Positions 35,100 to 44,746 are shown, numbered from the stretch's first letter. The stretch: DNA of 64,000 nucleotides from Ardenticatenaceae bacterium (GCA_020634245.1 JACKCC010000007.1:434001-498000), one strand, 5' to 3'. The notes: a model not told the origin generated them from the sequence alone. Numbers and translations are program-made.

Positions 35100-38000
35100 T
35101 TACCCCTCATACACGCGGGCGATGCCGGGGACCAACCGCAAGGACTCCAGCAGATCGGGGCAGAGGCGGGTGGATTGGTTGGGAAATTCCATCGCCAAAT
35201 CGCTGCCGGCCAGCCGCACGTTGAGCCGGTCACTACCTTGGAACTGGCCGGATTTAGCCACAGCCTGACGGCAGGCATCTTTCCAATTCCCCACTGGTTT
35301 AATTTCGACAACAATGGTACGTGTTTTGTCAACCGGTTTAGGCCTGGGAGCCGGCGGGGGCGGGGTTTGTTCGCGTCTGGACTCGGTTTTGACTGCGACC
35401 GCTGCCGGTTTGGTGGCCACGATTTCTTCTTCCTCAAAGTTTGGGGGCGGGGGCGGTGCAGTCTCCAATATTGGCGCCGGTTCAGCAATTTTCGGGGGAG
35501 AGGAGGAAGGTTGCGGAGTAACGGCCGTTTCGCCATTTCCATTGCCGTACTCATTCGATCCATTCGTCCAATCTGCATCGGGTGCATCCGCATCCTGCGA
35601 AAGCTCCACTGTTTTCGTCACCCCATCGACAATCACGGTGATGCTGTCGTCGCGTACCTGCACTTTGCCATTAATGACCAAAATCTGGTCTAACTGCACC
35701 TGATCACGGAACTGTTTCCAGGTGCGGGGGAAGAAGATGATGTCGACACGGCCGTGCAAATCCTCCAACGCCGCAAAAGCCATCGAGTCACCCTTCTTGG
35801 TAGTGTGCGGCCGTAAATAGCTGATCATCCCGGCCATTTTGACCGGTTTGTCATTGGAATTGGTGTCAATTTCGGCCGTGGTGGTGAAACCGTTGCTTTC
35901 GCCGTTGAGGATGGGGGCCAGCGTCCGTTCCAGCGGGTGCTCGGACAAATAGACGCCGATGAGTTCTTTTTCCCAATCGAGCAGTTCGCGATGATCGACC
36001 TGGTCTACTTCATCAACAGGGCGCAGCAGATCGACGGAAACGTCTACGGCCGTAGCCATTACCCCGCCAAATAAACTCATCTGCCCGGCGGCCGCCGCCT
36101 CATGAGTCTTGCCGCTGTAGCCGGTGATGCGATCCAGCGCATCCAGGAATTGGGGCCGCGTCCCCCATTTGTCGAAGACGCCAACCTTGATCATCGATTC
36201 CAGGGCCCGTTTACCCACCCGGCGCATGTCTACCCGGTCACATAAATCTTGCAGGTCAGTGAAACGGCCGTTCTCCCGCTCCACCAAAATCAACTCAATC
36301 GGCCCAGCTCCCACGTTCTTGATCGCCCCCATGCCATAACGAATAACCGGTTTGCCCCGTTTCTCCTCAATTGAAAAATCAAACACAGCATTATCAATAT
36401 CCGGCGGATCCACCGCAAGCCCCATCCGGCGCGCTTCCGCCAGATATTTGGCCACCTTCTCCGTGTTATCCCGTTCCACACTGAGCAGAGCCGCCATATA
36501 CTCCACCGGATAATGAGCCTTCAAAAACGCTGTCTGACAGGTGATGACCGCATAATCGGCGGCGTGCGCTTTGTTAAAACCATAGCGGGCAAAAAACTCA
36601 ATATCGCCCCAGATAGCGTCACACACTTCCTGCGTGTAACCGCGCGACATCGCCCCTTCGGTGAACTTGATGCGGTGTTCCTCCATCAGCTTCTTCTTCT
36701 TCTTGGCCACCGCCTTGCGGATCATATCCGCTTCACCCGGTTCATAACCGGCCAAATCAGAGGCAATGCGGATGATTTGCTCCTGGTAGACCAAAATGCC
36801 GTAAGTGTCTTCCAGAATCGGCTTCAAATCGCGAGTGTGGTACTCAACAATATCCTTGTGATCGAACAAGGCGGAGTGCATCCGGCGGATGTACTCCGGG
36901 ATATTTTCCATTGGTCCCGGCCGGTACAGCGAAATAGCGGCGATAATGTGGTCAAAGCGGCGCGGCTTCATTTCCATCATCAGGCGGCGCATCCCTGCCC
37001 CTTCCACCTGAAAGACACCGGCCACTTCGCCTCGCTCCAGCATGTCGAACAATTTTTCCGGCTTCTTATCGGAGTCCGGCCCCACATGGCCAACATCGTA
37101 AGGAATATTGTCCATCGTGTACTTAATGCCGTGCCTGGCTTCGATGAGACGCGCCGCCTTACGCATGACGGTCAACGTACTCAAGCCCAAAAAGTCTACT
37201 TTGAGCAGTCCCATCGATTCCACGATTTCCATCGGCCACTGCGTGACTGACTGGATGCCGCCCAATCCTAAATCACCGCTGGTGGGCCGGTTGAGCGGCA
37301 CGTATTCGACCAGCGGTTTGTCGGAGATGATGACGCCGGCGGCGTGGCTGGATGCATGGCGGGCCACACCTTCGAGGGAAGCGGCCGTATCAATCAATTC
37401 CCGCGCTTTATTATCCGTACGATGCCGTTCAGCAAAGTCTGCCGAGAAAAACTCATGCTCCTTATCGAGCACATTTTCGATTTTGGCCGGTTTGCCAGGG
37501 ATGGCCGGAATCATCTTGGCGATTTCGTCCACTTCCGGCAGGGGCATGTCCATCGCCCGGCCCACGTCGCGGATGGCCGCCCGCGCTCCCAGCGTTCCAA
37601 AAGTGATGATTTGGGCTACTTTGTCCTGGCCGTATTTGCGCACCGTGTACTCCACCATCTCATGGCGGCGGTCATCAGGATAATCCAGGTCAATATCGGG
37701 CATGGACACACGCCCCGGATTGAGGAAACGCTCAAAAATCAGGCCGTTGGCCAACGGATCAATGCCAGTAATACCCAATGAGTAAGCGACTACCGAACCG
37801 GCGCCGGAACCGCGCACGTTCCACCAGATGTCGGCCTGGCGGGCAAATTCGCACAAGTCCCACACGATGAGGAAGTAGGTGGCAAACCCCATCGTGTTGA
37901 TGATGTTCAGCTCATGTTTCAGGCGATTACGCAAAATTGTGTCATTAGCAGCGCGTTCGGTACCATAACGCCAGGCCAGTCCTTTTTCGCAAAGATGCAG

Positions 38001-38909
38001 CAAGTAAGAGGACGCATCATAACCGGCCGGAACGTCAAACAATGGCAGGTGGTAGCCTTCCGGATCAAGATTAACGTCACACATTTCGGCAATGAGCAGG
38101 CTATTTTCCAGCGCGCCAGGGATGTGGCCAAACATCCTGGCCATCTCTTCGTGCGATTTGAGATAATAGCCGTTGTCGGACATGCGCATCCGCTTTTCCA
38201 TGTTGATGGTACTGGTGGTTTGGATGCAAAGCAGCACGTCGTGGGGTACGGCTTCTTCCGGTGTGGTGTAATGAACATCGTTGGTAGCTAAAAAGCGCAG
38301 ATTGTACTTTTTAGCCATGTTCATCAATTCGTTGTTGACCACTTTGAGTTCATCAATGTCGTGGTCTTGCAGTTCGATAAAGAAGCGATCCGGGCCAAAA
38401 ACGTCGAGGTAATAGCCCATCAACTGGTGCGCTTTGTCGATCTGGCCGTTGTTAATGGCCCGCGGAATTTCGGCAGCCAGGCAGCCGGTGGTGGCAATGA
38501 GGCCCTCGCTGTGCCGGGCCAGGTAATCGTGATCGACGCGCGGCCGGTAGTAGTACCCTTCCAGTTGGGAATCGCTGGCGATTTTGAGCAGATTGAGGTA
38601 GCCGGTCTGGTTTTGGGCCAGGAGGAGCAGGTGGAAGCGTTCGCGATCCAGTTGGGCGTCGCGGTCTTGCATGGTGCGGGCAGCCATGTAGGTTTCCACA
38701 CCAATGATGGGCTTGATGTCGGCGGCTTTGGCGGCGCGGTAGAAGGGGATGGTACCGTACATCGTGCCGTGGTCGGTGAGGGCGATGGCCGGCTGATTGA
38801 GTTCTTTGGCCCGCGCTACCAGATGGTTGATGCGGCTGAGTCCATCGAGCAAGGAGTATTCGCTGTGAACGTGGAGATGAACAAATTCCTTCTGGCAGGT
38901 TTCGCACAT
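35100..38909 (-). CDS. dnaE: DNA polymerase III subunit alpha
   Basis: Replicative polymerase, 1269 aa. N-terminal PHP domain (FVHLHVHSEYSLLDG, ALTDHGTMYG), polymerase catalytic region near residue 406 (PDIDLDYPDDRRHEM), fingers with HASSHAAGVIIS and FNKAHAADYAVI, helix-hairpin-helix and OB-fold (AGMISYLRPHTTKKGDSMAF). After the OB-fold an approximately 70-residue Pro/Glu linker (PPPPPNFEEEE) connects to a last domain of about 75 residues (VEIKPVGNWKDACRQAV ... VPGIARVYEG). The PHP His/Asp residues appear kept, so intrinsic exonuclease activity is possible. It stands alone, and its start lies against a low-complexity tract without a clear ribosome site. Confidence 0.97.
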   Translation of the reverse strand: MCETCQKEFVHLHVHSEYSLLDGLSRINHLVARAKELNQPAIALTDHGTMYGTIPFYRAAKAADIKPIIGVETYMAARTMQDRDAQLDRERFHLLLLAQNQTGYLNLLKIASDSQLEGYYYRPRVDHDYLARHSEGLIATTGCLAAEIPRAINNGQIDKAHQLMGYYLDVFGPDRFFIELQDHDIDELKVVNNELMNMAKKYNLRFLATNDVHYTTPEEAVPHDVLLCIQTTSTINMEKRMRMSDNGYYLKSHEEMARMFGHIPGALENSLLIAEMCDVNLDPEGYHLPLFDVPAGYDASSYLLHLCEKGLAWRYGTERAANDTILRNRLKHELNIINTMGFATYFLIVWDLCEFARQADIWWNVRGSGAGSVVAYSLGITGIDPLANGLIFERFLNPGRVSMPDIDLDYPDDRRHEMVEYTVRKYGQDKVAQIITFGTLGARAAIRDVGRAMDMPLPEVDEIAKMIPAIPGKPAKIENVLDKEHEFFSADFAERHRTDNKARELIDTAASLEGVARHASSHAAGVIISDKPLVEYVPLNRPTSGDLGLGGIQSVTQWPMEIVESMGLLKVDFLGLSTLTVMRKAARLIEARHGIKYTMDNIPYDVGHVGPDSDKKPEKLFDMLERGEVAGVFQVEGAGMRRLMMEMKPRRFDHIIAAISLYRPGPMENIPEYIRRMHSALFDHKDIVEYHTRDLKPILEDTYGILVYQEQIIRIASDLAGYEPGEADMIRKAVAKKKKKLMEEHRIKFTEGAMSRGYTQEVCDAIWGDIEFFARYGFNKAHAADYAVITCQTAFLKAHYPVEYMAALLSVERDNTEKVAKYLAEARRMGLAVDPPDIDNAVFDFSIEEKRGKPVIRYGMGAIKNVGAGPIELILVERENGRFTDLQDLCDRVDMRRVGKRALESMIKVGVFDKWGTRPQFLDALDRITGYSGKTHEAAAAGQMSLFGGVMATAVDVSVDLLRPVDEVDQVDHRELLDWEKELIGVYLSEHPLERTLAPILNGESNGFTTTAEIDTNSNDKPVKMAGMISYLRPHTTKKGDSMAFAALEDLHGRVDIIFFPRTWKQFRDQVQLDQILVINGKVQVRDDSITVIVDGVTKTVELSQDADAPDADWTNGSNEYGNGNGETAVTPQPSSSPPKIAEPAPILETAPPPPPNFEEEEIVATKPAAVAVKTESRREQTPPPPAPRPKPVDKTRTIVVEIKPVGNWKDACRQAVAKSGQFQGSDRLNVRLAGSDLAMEFPNQSTRLCPDLLESLRLVPGIARVYEG

Positions 38910-38910
38910 A

Positions 38911-38987
38911 ATGGTTGTTGGTGGCTGGTCGTTGGTTGCTTGTTAGTTGGTTTGTTTATTCGTTTATTGGTTTGTTGGTTGTTGGGG
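38911..38987. repeat. TTGGTTG-type low-complexity tract upstream of dnaE
   Basis: Words such as GTTGGTTG, TAGTTGG and TTTGTTGG recur for about 75 bp right next to the dnaE start codon, occupying what would be its leader (read as CAAC-rich RNA on the dnaE strand). Confidence 0.55.
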
Positions 38988-39082
38988 GCAGCTCAATTGT
39001 TGTAATACCCAACATGGGCACGAGTATATCACAATTGGCTGGATGGGAATGGGGAAAATTGGATTTTTTAAGGATTGTGTTG

Positions 39083-39146
39083 AGTGCCAGGCAAGGGGTG
39101 GATAGGTATTGGTCAATCAAATCTTTGCTGCCCCTTGCCTGGCACT
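39083..39146 (+). repeat. 64-bp stem-loop element, copy D
   Basis: Arms AGTGCCAGGCAAGGGG and CCCCTTGCCTGGCACT are a perfect 16-bp match. The loop segment AATCAAATCTTT is at 39115-39126, four bases from the 3' arm. It lies between divergent dnaE and the gene at 39184. Confidence 0.88.
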
Positions 39147-39183
39147 GGCAAGTTTGAAGGATGACTTGTAGAATTTGACAGTG

Positions 39184-39747
39184 ATGGAGTTTGAAATCAG
39201 ACGGCTGCACGCAGGATTGGGTTCAGGGCGGCGTTACCATTTGCTGGATGGTAAAAGCAGGCTGCAATTGGTGGCGGATTATGCCAGCCCATGGCTGCCG
39301 GCTGATGAGGCGAATCGTGTACGGTTTGCCCGGTCGGGGGGGCAGGTGGTGGCATCGTTGGATTTACCGGAGGGGGAAGGGAGGGTGAGAAACGGCCGTA
39401 TCCACACCAGTCACGCCCTCATCATCGACCACGCCGTCTATGCCATCATCAACAAATATCAGGACGAAAACGGCCGTAAGCCCCCCTTCTTCACCATCGA
39501 AGCCGATGGCATGACCTGGTTGGCCTGGAACCGGCCAGACGATGACAACCTGCTTACACTTTACAAAGAAGTGCCGACTAACTTGATGATCGTTGAGGAT
39601 CCGTTGAAATCGATGCCCATTGACCCGGTTGGTCAGGTCACGCGGGCGGCGCAAGAGCATGATTTCACCGTGTCCATCCCCGTCAATCCGCTGCACCATG
39701 CCGATTTAATCATGCTGGCGCTTGTATTTTTGGTGGATACACCGTGA
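39184..39747 (+). CDS. Hypothetical protein (187 aa)
   Basis: A soluble protein of unknown family, rich in beta-strand (MEFEIRRLHAGLGSGRRYHL, DHAVYAIINKYQDENG, FTIEADGMTWLAWNRPDDD). It has no signal or metal motif. TAGAAT at 39169-39174 lies 9 nt before the ATG, so the mRNA may be leaderless; GTG 39181 and TTG 39175 are alternatives. It overlaps the lipoprotein gene by 4 nt (GTGA), which suggests the two work together. Confidence 0.7.
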   Translation: MEFEIRRLHAGLGSGRRYHLLDGKSRLQLVADYASPWLPADEANRVRFARSGGQVVASLDLPEGEGRVRNGRIHTSHALIIDHAVYAIINKYQDENGRKPPFFTIEADGMTWLAWNRPDDDNLLTLYKEVPTNLMIVEDPLKSMPIDPVGQVTRAAQEHDFTVSIPVNPLHHADLIMLALVFLVDTP

Positions 39748-40460
39748 AAAAATTATTCCTTCTTCTCCTGTTGACCTTGTTTATTCTGTCATCTATGGCA
39801 GCTTGCCGTCCGGCTCCTGAGCCGGAGCCCACACCAGAAGAAATTGTGCAAAAGGCAGCAGCGCGAATGAGCCAGTTGAGCGGCTTCCGCTTTGGCATTG
39901 CCCACAGCGGCCCACCAGCTTACCTGGACCCGGATAACATTATCTCCCTGGTGCGCATGGATGGCGATTACGCCGCGCCGGACAAGGCGCAGGCCACAGT
40001 GTTGGTCAAACTAACCGGCTTCGTAACCAAAGTGGACGTTGTGACGGTGGGCGATGTGCAGTGGCAAACTAATCCGCTGACCGGGAAATGGGAAGAACTG
40101 CCGCCCAATTGGGGCTTTAACCCGGCCGTTTTGTTCGACGCCGAGATTGGTCTGCAAACTATCCTGGCCGCCGACATATCGGAACTGGCCCTGACCGGCA
40201 AAGAAAAACTGGAAGATGGCCCGGACGCAGACCTGTATGCCCTGACTGGCAAAGTGGCCGGCGACCGGTTGTTCCAGATGAGCGGCGGCCTCATTGGCCC
40301 GGCGGCAGCTGACGCCCAACTGTGGGTGATGCCGGAAACATTTGAATTGGTGCGCGTGATTTTAACGGAGCCAGCGGCAGGTGAAGATGAATCCCCTGGC
40401 GTCTGGCAGGTGGATTTTGCCCATTATGACCAGGCGGTGGAGATTGAGCCGCCAATGTAA
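39744..40460 (+). CDS. LppX/LprAFG-like lipoprotein
   Basis: Start GTG overlapping the upstream stop. Type II signal peptide (KKLFLLLLLTLFILSSMAAC) with lipobox Cys21, then a Pro/Glu linker and an approximately 200-residue domain (EEIVQKAAARMSQLSGFRF, WEELPPNWGFNPAVLFD, LYALTGKVAGDRLFQMSGG) of the LolA/LppX fold that binds lipids in a half-barrel. It is anchored on the outer face of the membrane, probably carrying lipid or glycolipid. The family call rests on pattern and architecture. Confidence 0.82.
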   Translation: MKKLFLLLLLTLFILSSMAACRPAPEPEPTPEEIVQKAAARMSQLSGFRFGIAHSGPPAYLDPDNIISLVRMDGDYAAPDKAQATVLVKLTGFVTKVDVVTVGDVQWQTNPLTGKWEELPPNWGFNPAVLFDAEIGLQTILAADISELALTGKEKLEDGPDADLYALTGKVAGDRLFQMSGGLIGPAAADAQLWVMPETFELVRVILTEPAAGEDESPGVWQVDFAHYDQAVEIEPPM

Positions 40461-40461
40461 A

Positions 40462-40556
40462 GACCTGACAGGTTTTTCGCCAGGCCATACTCATCCACGA
40501 TCGAGCGCGTGCGAACGGCGTCGTTTGACCAGGCCGTTCTAAAAACCTGTCAGGTC
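40462..40556 (+). repeat. Inverted repeat with GACCTGACAGG arms and conserved loop segment
   Basis: GACCTGACAGGTTTTT (40462-40477) and AAAAACCTGTCAGGTC (40541-40556) are a perfect 16-bp inverted repeat, separated by 63 nt. GACCAGGCCGTT at 40527-40538 sits two bases from the 3' arm and matches the loop segment of stem-loop copies A and E although the arms are unrelated. It separates two convergent genes, so it could also terminate both. Confidence 0.75.
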
Positions 40557-40563
40557 GGGTTAG

Positions 40564-42936
40564 CTAGGAACCGGCACAAAATGCAGCATCAAAATATTGC
40601 AAACACTCCGCATCGCTTAAAATGAGCAGCAGCCGCCGTTTGGCCTCGGCCATCATCTGATCAAATGAGCCATAATGGGGCCACAGTCGCGCCGTGCCGT
40701 CAAAACTGGCGGTGATGATGCGTGTCCCGTCCGGCGAGAACGCCGCCGAATTGACCGTCCCCGTGTGGCCTTCCAGGACGGCCAGCGCGTTCCCCTGCCG
40801 ATCCCACAGCCGCGCCGTGTTGTCAGAATTGGCGGTGACGATCCGCTCCCCGTCCGGCGAGAAGACCGCCGAAAAGACCCACCCTGTGTGGCCTTCCAGG
40901 ACGGCCAGCGCGTTCCCCTGCCGATCCCACAGCCGCGCCGTGCCGTCATCACTGGCGGTGACGATCCGCTCCCCGTCCGGCGAGAACGCCGCCGAAGTGA
41001 CCGAAGACGTGTGGCCGATCAATTTCCCTTCTTGATCCGATACAGCCAGCGCCAGATGCAGGGCAGCGTAGGCCTCGCCAGTCAGTGTCGCATCCTGGCC
41101 GTACGTTTTATGCGCCGCTTGATACGCTTTGGTCAGGGCCAATTTTGGGTTCCGTTCCACTAATTGAATTGCTTCTGCGGCCAGCGCGCGGGCCTCAGCC
41201 AGTCGCCGATCTCGGTTGGCCTGGAAGCTAAAATAAACGGCCACACCCATGGCCAGTACAGCAATTATCGCCACAACGGAGGCCAGCAGTGAACGGCGGC
41301 GCAGTCGCCGGTTGGTTTGGCGCTGTACTTCTTCCTGATGCTGGCGCAGAGCTATACTTTGTTGGATAAATTCCTGTTCCGCCGGGCTTAGCTCATTGGA
41401 GCGTTCGACCAGCCACGCTTCTGCTTCGATTAGGGGCGCACCGCGCAGCAGCACGCCTTCATCCTGGTCGCTGGTCAACCACTGCTGGATGACTGCTCGC
41501 AGTCGCTCCTGCCATACACGAAAGTCGCGGTCACTTTCCATCCAACCCCGCAGCCGCCCCCAGCGCTGGATCAACGCTTCGTGAATCACTTCCACCGTTT
41601 CCTGCCCCGCTTCATCCTGGTCGGTCACCAGCAAGCGGGCATCGGCCAGGCGCTGCACTAAAAGCCAATCATTGCGGCCTAGTTCTTCACGCCGGGCCAG
41701 GCGGCGCGTATCTTCCGTGCCCGCGCCGGGCTGAACCATCTGTACAAACACGTGCTGCGCCTGGGCCTGCTCGGCCGCACTCAAGCCGTCCAGTACCTGG
41801 TCGGCATGGCTGGCCAGCGCCCCTTTCACCTGTCCAATTTGTTCGTAGGCTACGTGGGTCAACCGCCGGTCGCGTGTCTGCCATTCCCACAGCAGCGTCA
41901 AAGCAAACTCTAGCAGGGGCAGATTGCTGCCTTCCGTTCCCACGTCATCCAAAATGCGCTCTACTAATCCAGCTTCAAACCCCACACCAACACGATGGGC
42001 CGGTTCCTCAATCGCTTGCCGCAGCGCCTCCGGCGTCATCGGCCCCAATTTCAGATCATTGTCTTGCAGCGCATCCACCAGCGGCGGGTAAGCCAGCGCC
42101 TGGCCCATAAAGTCGGCGCGCAAAGTCAGAATAAAGTGATGAGTAATGAGTGATGAGTGATGAGCGGCGAAGGTTGATAGGAGAATGTCCAGGAAACGGT
42201 GGCGGGTTTCGGCGTCGGGGCAGAGGGTGTACAGTTCTTCAAACTGGTCGGCGATGAGGAGGAAGCGTGCCCCGACGTCGTTTTTCTGCAAGATGCGGGC
42301 GACGACATCGTTCAGGGGCAGGCTGCCGGTTTGCAGCGCGCTGGCCAGTTTGCGGGTTTCCACCAGCCGGTCGGTTTCACTCAAATCCGGTTCTAGGTGG
42401 ATGAGGAGGGCTGCGGCTAGCGCCTGAAATGGATTAACGCCAGGTCGGAAATCGGCCACCAGCCAGTTGTTTTGTGGCCGCAAGCGAGGCAGCAGCCCGG
42501 CAAAAACAACTGACGATTTGCCACTGCCGGAAGGGCCAACGATGGCCAGCAGCGATTGTTGGACGACAGCTTCAGCCAGCCGGTCGGCCACATCTTCTCG
42601 GCCAAAGAAGTTATCCTTATCTGCTTCGCGGAAGGCAAACAAACCGCGATAAGGGCAAGGGATGTCGGGCGGCACGCCGCCGGGCCAGGAAATGCCCGGG
42701 CGTTCGGCGACTAAGGTTCGCAGCAATTCAGGCAGTCGTCCCCGCCGCTGGATGTAGGCCACTAATTCGCGGGCTTTCTCGCTTTTACCTTCGCCACCCA
42801 GATCGTCGAATTCTACGCCCACGTCGAAACAGAGCGTTTTTAACTCTTGCAAGCTGAAATGGCTGGCAATCAACTGGCGAACTTGCTGAAGGTTGGGCTG
42901 ACTTGGTTGTTGGTCAACGGTGTTTTCTGCACTCAT
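40564..42936 (-). CDS. STAND NTPase with N-terminal death-like domain, membrane helix and WD40 repeats
   Basis: Signal-transducing ATPase of 790 aa. Residues about 14-80 (LQQVRQLIASHFSLQELKTL, YIQRRGRLPELLRTLVAERP) resemble an effector-associated, death-like domain. The nSTAND module follows (PYRGLFAFREADKDNFFGRE), with Walker A GPSGSGKSS (134-142) and a Walker B-like LLIADQFEELYTL. A membrane helix near 565-588 (LLASVVAIIAVLAMGVAVYF) separates it from only three WD40 repeats, two of them almost identical over 41 residues. A standard propeller needs about seven, so repeats were lost or the domain oligomerises. It may be an immune-type or stress sensor. A TGATGAG microsatellite (42131-42164) is translated within the ATPase domain. 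Confidence 0.88.
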   Translation of the reverse strand: MSAENTVDQQPSQPNLQQVRQLIASHFSLQELKTLCFDVGVEFDDLGGEGKSEKARELVAYIQRRGRLPELLRTLVAERPGISWPGGVPPDIPCPYRGLFAFREADKDNFFGREDVADRLAEAVVQQSLLAIVGPSGSGKSSVVFAGLLPRLRPQNNWLVADFRPGVNPFQALAAALLIHLEPDLSETDRLVETRKLASALQTGSLPLNDVVARILQKNDVGARFLLIADQFEELYTLCPDAETRHRFLDILLSTFAAHHSSLITHHFILTLRADFMGQALAYPPLVDALQDNDLKLGPMTPEALRQAIEEPAHRVGVGFEAGLVERILDDVGTEGSNLPLLEFALTLLWEWQTRDRRLTHVAYEQIGQVKGALASHADQVLDGLSAAEQAQAQHVFVQMVQPGAGTEDTRRLARREELGRNDWLLVQRLADARLLVTDQDEAGQETVEVIHEALIQRWGRLRGWMESDRDFRVWQERLRAVIQQWLTSDQDEGVLLRGAPLIEAEAWLVERSNELSPAEQEFIQQSIALRQHQEEVQRQTNRRLRRRSLLASVVAIIAVLAMGVAVYFSFQANRDRRLAEARALAAEAIQLVERNPKLALTKAYQAAHKTYGQDATLTGEAYAALHLALAVSDQEGKLIGHTSSVTSAAFSPDGERIVTASDDGTARLWDRQGNALAVLEGHTGWVFSAVFSPDGERIVTANSDNTARLWDRQGNALAVLEGHTGTVNSAAFSPDGTRIITASFDGTARLWPHYGSFDQMMAEAKRRLLLILSDAECLQYFDAAFCAGS

Positions 42937-43027
42937 GATGCCTCATCCTGCCGGATTGGTGCGACTCAATTACGGTTGACATATTGTGCCGTAAAATGGT
43001 TGTTTTTTCAATGGCATGTTGGTAGTC

Positions 43028-43089
43028 GGGCGAGACAACCGATGACAGGGTTATGCGCTTGACCAAAATTATTTCCGGTTGTCTCGCCC
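43028..43089 (+). repeat. 62-bp stem-loop element with GGGCGAGACAACCG arms
   Basis: Perfect 14-bp arms (43028-43041 and 43076-43089) around a 34-nt loop. GACCAAAATTAT (43061-43072) sits three bases from the 3' arm, in the position and with the pattern of the conserved segment of the AGTGCCAGGCA family. It lies between divergent genes. Confidence 0.7.
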
Positions 43090-43121
43090 CTACGGGGGGT
43101 TGCTGTTAAAATGCCGAATTG

Positions 43122-44627
43122 ATGACAGGAATAGGAAAAGAACCGGGAACCAAATTAACCCAGAGAGACTGGCTGGTGGCCGTTGTGTTGTTTGTGGGAC
43201 TGTCGTCGCTGTATTTTGCGACGGTGTCGGGGATTACAAGCAGCAATGATGGCAGCCATTACGCGCTGACGCGGACGATGGCCGAAAATCATGCCTTTGC
43301 CTTGATGCAGTTTGACGATTATGCTGAGGGAAATGACATCGCCATCCGGGAGGAGGTGTTATACAGCGACCGGCCACCGGGCACGGCCGTTCTCTCCACC
43401 ATCTTCTACACCCTTGGCAATCTACTCCCTGACCCAATCTCTCAACTCCCATCCCGCCACGATGCCGAAAACCAACGCCTGTTGTACGTCATGCTGCTGC
43501 CGGTGCTGGCCGGAGCAGGCACGGCCGTTCTCCTCTACCTCTTCCTGCGCCAACACGGGGTGACGATGGCGGGAGCAGTAACGACCGTTCTCATGTTCAG
43601 CCTGGGCACAGCACAATGGAAATACAGCACCGTTCTTTTTTCGCACGCTTTGTCCGGTTTTTTGGTGCTGTTGGCAATTTTTTTGACTACGCGACTAACG
43701 ACTAAAGACTGGCAACTAAAGAGTAATCTCTGGCCACGATACCTGCTGCTAGGCTTTGTCCTGGGTTTTTCGGTGCTCGTTGAGTATTCCAACGGATTGT
43801 TGGTGGTGTTAGTTAGTTTATTTGTGTTTGGGCGGTTAAGTCAATGGAAACGATGGTGGGCAACGGCCGTACCCTTTGCGATTGGCGGTCTCATTCCCGC
43901 GGCATTCCTGGCCTATTACGACACTATCAACTTCGGCAGCCCGCTCACCCTCTCCTACGCCTTCGCCGTTAACTACCCCTGGGCCGGGAATTTTTCATCG
44001 ACTTTTAGTTGGCCGCTGCTGCCCGGCTTGCAGGCTCTGCTGGTGTGGGGTGAAGGCGGCGGCTGGTGTAATCCTACTTGTTACAACCAGGGCATCTTCC
44101 TGCTCTCGCCGATTATGCTGCTGGCATTGCCCGGCTTTTGGCTTTATTTTCGCCGTGCCCGCCGCCCGTTCTGGCTGACGACGGCCGTTTTTCTCGTCTA
44201 CCTGCTCCTGTTTGCCAAACATTTCACCTCGCATGGCTTTACGGGTGACGGCCGTTACCTGGTTCCTTTCCTCAGTCTACTGGCTATTCCCCTGGCTTAC
44301 GCCGTGGATTGGCTGCTAAATCCACAGCAAAATTCGCTCCGGCTGGCCGGCATCGCCTTCATCGTTTACGGCCTCTTCTTCCTTTCCTTACGCAACATCC
44401 TGCTCCACATCGGATTTTCTTACAATTATCACCTCGACCTGAGCCAGCTTAGCCCGATGATTGCCAGCCCGCAAAACTGGCGCTATCTGGTCAACACGCT
44501 TTTCCCCAATCGCGGCAATCTGCCCCTTTTGTGGCTGCTGCAAACCGTCGCCGGGCTTGTCGGAATCTTGTGGCTGCGGCTTCGGAAAAAGGGCAACTCC
44601 CCAACCTTCTCAGAAAAATCTGAGTAA
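43122..44627 (+). CDS. Membrane glycosyltransferase of the ArnT/PMT type
   Basis: Integral membrane protein, about 500 aa, with 10-12 hydrophobic segments. The first outer loop has the acidic SSNDGSHY motif and the second YSDRPPGTAVLS, the pattern of lipid-linked sugar transferases (GT39/GT83 superfamily). It probably transfers a sugar from a polyprenyl-phosphate donor to a protein or glycan outside the membrane. A TAAAAT 9 nt before the ATG suggests a leaderless mRNA. A track of 'ACTAACGACTAAAGACTGGC'-type low complexity is translated at about residues 190-200. Confidence 0.85.
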   Translation: MTGIGKEPGTKLTQRDWLVAVVLFVGLSSLYFATVSGITSSNDGSHYALTRTMAENHAFALMQFDDYAEGNDIAIREEVLYSDRPPGTAVLSTIFYTLGNLLPDPISQLPSRHDAENQRLLYVMLLPVLAGAGTAVLLYLFLRQHGVTMAGAVTTVLMFSLGTAQWKYSTVLFSHALSGFLVLLAIFLTTRLTTKDWQLKSNLWPRYLLLGFVLGFSVLVEYSNGLLVVLVSLFVFGRLSQWKRWWATAVPFAIGGLIPAAFLAYYDTINFGSPLTLSYAFAVNYPWAGNFSSTFSWPLLPGLQALLVWGEGGGWCNPTCYNQGIFLLSPIMLLALPGFWLYFRRARRPFWLTTAVFLVYLLLFAKHFTSHGFTGDGRYLVPFLSLLAIPLAYAVDWLLNPQQNSLRLAGIAFIVYGLFFLSLRNILLHIGFSYNYHLDLSQLSPMIASPQNWRYLVNTLFPNRGNLPLLWLLQTVAGLVGILWLRLRKKGNSPTFSEKSE

Positions 44628-44671
44628 CTTTGTGAAACAAATAGCGATATGCTAAAATTCTCGACTGTCCG

Positions 44672-44697
44672 GCGCAATCCGATTGCGCTTTATTTTT
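44672..44697 (+). terminator. Terminator or attenuator before the LysM protein gene
   Basis: GCGCAAT / ATTGCGC with a 3-nt loop is followed by TTTATTTTT. It lies 45 bp after the glycosyltransferase stop and 50 bp before the next ribosome site. Confidence 0.65.
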
Positions 44698-44746
44698 GTA
44701 AAACACAAGAGTCAGGGTCAACCTGGCTTTGTGGAGGAAGAGTGAG

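Noticed and set aside
36513..37250. 245-codon ORF opposite dnaE
   Set aside because: Antisense shadow of a clear polymerase gene.
40760..41000. 123-bp direct repeats considered as a CRISPR-like or intergenic repeat
   Set aside because: They are in-frame WD40 blades of 41 residues within the STAND gene; no spacers.
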